From Desulfobacterales bacterium (lineage in GTDB: Bacteria > Desulfobacterota > Desulfobacteria > Desulfobacterales > JAFDCJ01): 7,333 nt of DNA. The position numbers were made by a program, and so were the translations under genes. The notes under the pieces were generated by a model that worked only from the letters and a program-made list of their open reading frames with translations, ran no database searches and was not told the DNA's origin. Positions 6,099-7,333 of the stretch are shown here, one piece after another. Position 1 is the first letter of the stretch. Each line of letters begins with the position of its first letter. The stretch lies in the NCBI GenBank assembly GCA_029932495.1, contig JAOZPY010000014.1, positions 1-7,333 on the forward strand. The letters are read 5' to 3'.

Positions 6099-6461
6099 AT
6101 GAAACTGATTAAATGGTTGCTGACCGCAGCCCCAACGGCACTGGCATCTCTAGGGATACTTTTGGCTTCAGGTGAAGCATTGGCCCAGCCGGGCGGATAT
6201 GGCGGCTGGGGCATGGGACCCGGCATGATGGGGGGTTGGGGCATGGGATGGTTTGGAGGTATATTTATGATGATTTTCTGGATTCTGATTCTGGTGGGAT
6301 TGGTGTTTCTCATCAAATGGTTGGTTCAGTCCACCAGCCGGACAAAACCGGACGCCGGGGGCGGCTCCAGCCGGGCACTGGATATTCTCAAAGAACGCTA
6401 TGCCCGCAGCGAGATCGACAAGGCCGAATTTGAGACCAAGAAAGCCGATTTGTCGAACTGA
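6099..6461 (+). CDS. SHOCT-domain membrane protein with Gly/Met-rich exported segment
   Basis: The protein has 120 residues. Residues 1-30 look like a signal peptide (KLIKW, a hydrophobic stretch and EALAQ), possibly cleaved after A29. A short glycine/methionine/tryptophan-rich segment (31-54) contains GMGPGMMGGWGMG. One transmembrane helix follows at about 53-77 (core IFMMIFWILILVGLVFLI), then a flexible linker (78-90). Last comes a SHOCT domain (about 92-118; ALDILKERYARSEIDKAEF then ETKKADL). SHOCT is a short C-terminal helical domain thought to mediate oligomerisation; its cytoplasmic placement follows from the topology. The Met/Gly segment repeats the composition of the secreted upstream protein, so both would show similar metal-binding side chains in the periplasm. 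The function is unknown; a role in envelope metal handling is inferred from the neighbour. Confidence 0.82.
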   Translation: MKLIKWLLTAAPTALASLGILLASGEALAQPGGYGGWGMGPGMMGGWGMGWFGGIFMMIFWILILVGLVFLIKWLVQSTSRTKPDAGGGSSRALDILKERYARSEIDKAEFETKKADLSN

Positions 6462-6471
6462 TTTATCGAGT

Positions 6472-6490
6472 AACAATTGGCTGAATTGTT
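6472..6490 (+). terminator. weak hairpin after the SHOCT gene
   Basis: AACAATT (6472-6478) and AATTGTT (6484-6490) pair perfectly over seven bases around GGCTG. The stem is AT-rich and no clear T run follows, so termination is uncertain. Its position ten bases after the SHOCT stop favours a terminator or an mRNA-end structure. Confidence 0.3.
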
Positions 6491-6517
6491 TGGCAGGTAT
6501 CCACTAGTGGTGCGCCA
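6491..6517. repeat. imperfect palindrome centred on CCACTAGTGG
   Basis: CCACTAGTGG at 6501-6510 is a perfect ten-base palindrome, flanked by TGGC (6491-6494) and GCCA (6514-6517), which can also pair. It may be an operator or part of the transcript end. There is no independent support. Confidence 0.25.
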
Positions 6518-6730
6518 ACCGCGCAATCATCTGTGACGGACAACGGACCCGTTGATCAATCGTATTGTTTTCAAAAAGTTGAGAGCGACCATCTAAAATT
6601 GTTCCTCGCACTTTCGCAAAGGCCCCCTTTTAACCTGCCCAGTCCCAGCAAAATATGATATAGGATATTCTGTCATTTTCAGTTGTATGCCGGGATGAAC
6701 GCTGCCGGTTTGTAAAAGCCCGATGAAGAC
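6518..6730. other. non-coding stretch before the broken dehydrogenase
   Basis: No gene with family character is seen on either strand. A minus-strand open frame of 96 codons running to 6883 overlaps the dehydrogenase remnant and is a shadow. An AT-rich patch near 6649-6672 could contain a promoter, but no good -35/-10 pair is evident. Confidence 0.35.
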
Positions 6731-6741
6731 AGGAGTCAAAT

Positions 6742-7333
6742 ATGACGATGCGTTATAACGCCGATCGCCTGGGATGGCAATTATCTGCCGGGACCCTGGC
6801 TGGTGACCTGCGCCATGGAGCTGATGTTTGACAGAATCAACACCCACCCCGTTATGACGGTGGTGCTTCGACGCAGCCACCATATTGCCTGTCTGCAGAC
6901 CTATCTCAAGCCGGCGACGGACCGCGGTTTTGTGATGTTGCTGATTTCATCGGATCCCAGCTGCCGCTCGGTCACCCCTTACGGAGGATGCACACCGGTT
7001 TACACACCGAATCCGATTGCAGCCGGCTTTCCCACCGACGCGGAACCGGTTCTAATCGACATCAGCACATCGACGACCACCAATGGCCTGACCCAACGCT
7101 ATTACGAAGCCCACCAGCATCTGCCCCATGAATGGCTGATCGATAATCAAGGCTGCACCAGCAATGACCCGGCAGTTCTGTTCACGGAACCACCGGGCGC
7201 GATTTTGCCTCTGGGGACAATGGACTCCGGACATAAGGGTTTTGCCCTGGGTTTGCTGGTAGAGGCCCTGACAGCCAGCCTGGGCGGATTCGGCCGCTGG
7301 AACCAGCCGCAGCGCTGGGGTGCATCGGTTTTT
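6742..7333 (+). pseudogene. Ldh_2-family oxidoreductase (malate/L-lactate dehydrogenase-like) with internal out-of-frame deletion, 3' end outside window
   Basis: A good start is present: AGGAG at 6731-6735 and ATG at 6742, reading MTMRYNADRLG. This resembles the beginning of Ldh_2-family proteins as I recall them. That frame stops at 6831 after 29 codons. From about 6770 the family continues in the next frame (+1) with WDGNYLPGPWLV, then SHHIACLQTYL, TPYGG, TPNPIAAGFP, LIDISTSTTTNG and DSGHKGFALGLLVEALT, open to the window edge. In intact members roughly 80-90 residues separate the two joined pieces, including the (S/T)HG motif with the catalytic histidine. So about 250 bases, not a multiple of three, appear to be missing at about 6768-6772. 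The downstream part alone could start at ATG 6815, but would lack the catalytic motif. Family members reduce 2-oxoacids or cyclic imines with NAD(P)H. An assembly gap joined in error would look the same. Confidence 0.75.

Noticed and set aside
6593..6883. Minus-strand open frame of 96 codons
   Set aside because: It is opposite the Ldh_2 remnant, whose family motifs are clear, and shows no domain of its own.

Overview
The window looks like chromosomal DNA from a Desulfobacterota (deltaproteobacterial, probably sulfate-reducing or related anaerobic) organism. The reasons are a stand-alone hdrC-hdrB pair of the heterodisulfide-reductase type, a DUF3783 protein, a periplasmic heavy-metal-sensor (Spy/CpxP/ZraP-like) protein next to a SHOCT-domain membrane protein, moderately GC-rich codon use and strong AGGAGG ribosome binding sites. 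The taxonomic call is inference; there is no rRNA or marker gene here.

Layout. Positions 1-1381 (minus strand) hold hdrC followed by hdrB. The two genes overlap by one base, and hdrB runs off the left edge. A sigma70-like promoter candidate for them lies at 1584-1612. Positions 1645-5045 (minus strand) hold a five-gene run read right to left: ABC ATPase, ABC permease and NMT1/THI5-like periplasmic binding protein (these three overlap or nearly overlap), then a DUF3783 protein and a YpeA-like GNAT acetyltransferase after short gaps. Positions 5046-5513 are a divergent control region. A sigma70-like promoter candidate there faces the ABC genes, and a good sigma54 (-24/-12) candidate faces right. 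Positions 5514-6461 (plus strand) hold a two-gene cassette: a secreted, Met/Gly-rich ZraP-like protein and a one-pass membrane protein with a C-terminal SHOCT helix pair. Positions 6462-6741 are non-coding, with two small inverted repeats. From 6742 to the right edge lies an Ldh_2-family (malate/L-lactate dehydrogenase-like) oxidoreductase that is broken: its first ten or so codons are joined out of frame to the middle of the family, so the catalytic N-terminal part is missing.

How the parts fit. HdrC passes electrons through two [4Fe-4S] clusters to the CCG-motif protein HdrB; their partners must lie beyond the left edge. The ABC genes encode a complete importer of the nitrate/sulfonate/thiamine-precursor class, but the ATPase Q-loop and the permease EAA loop, which touch each other in working importers, are both non-canonical. 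The ZraP-like/SHOCT pair looks like an envelope metal-stress module, and the sigma54 site fits the known sigma54 control of zraP in enterobacteria. I see no clearly new defence, mobile or RNA-guided system. The observations most worth following are the degenerate coupling interface of the ABC importer, the sigma54-ZraP-SHOCT module and the internally deleted dehydrogenase.
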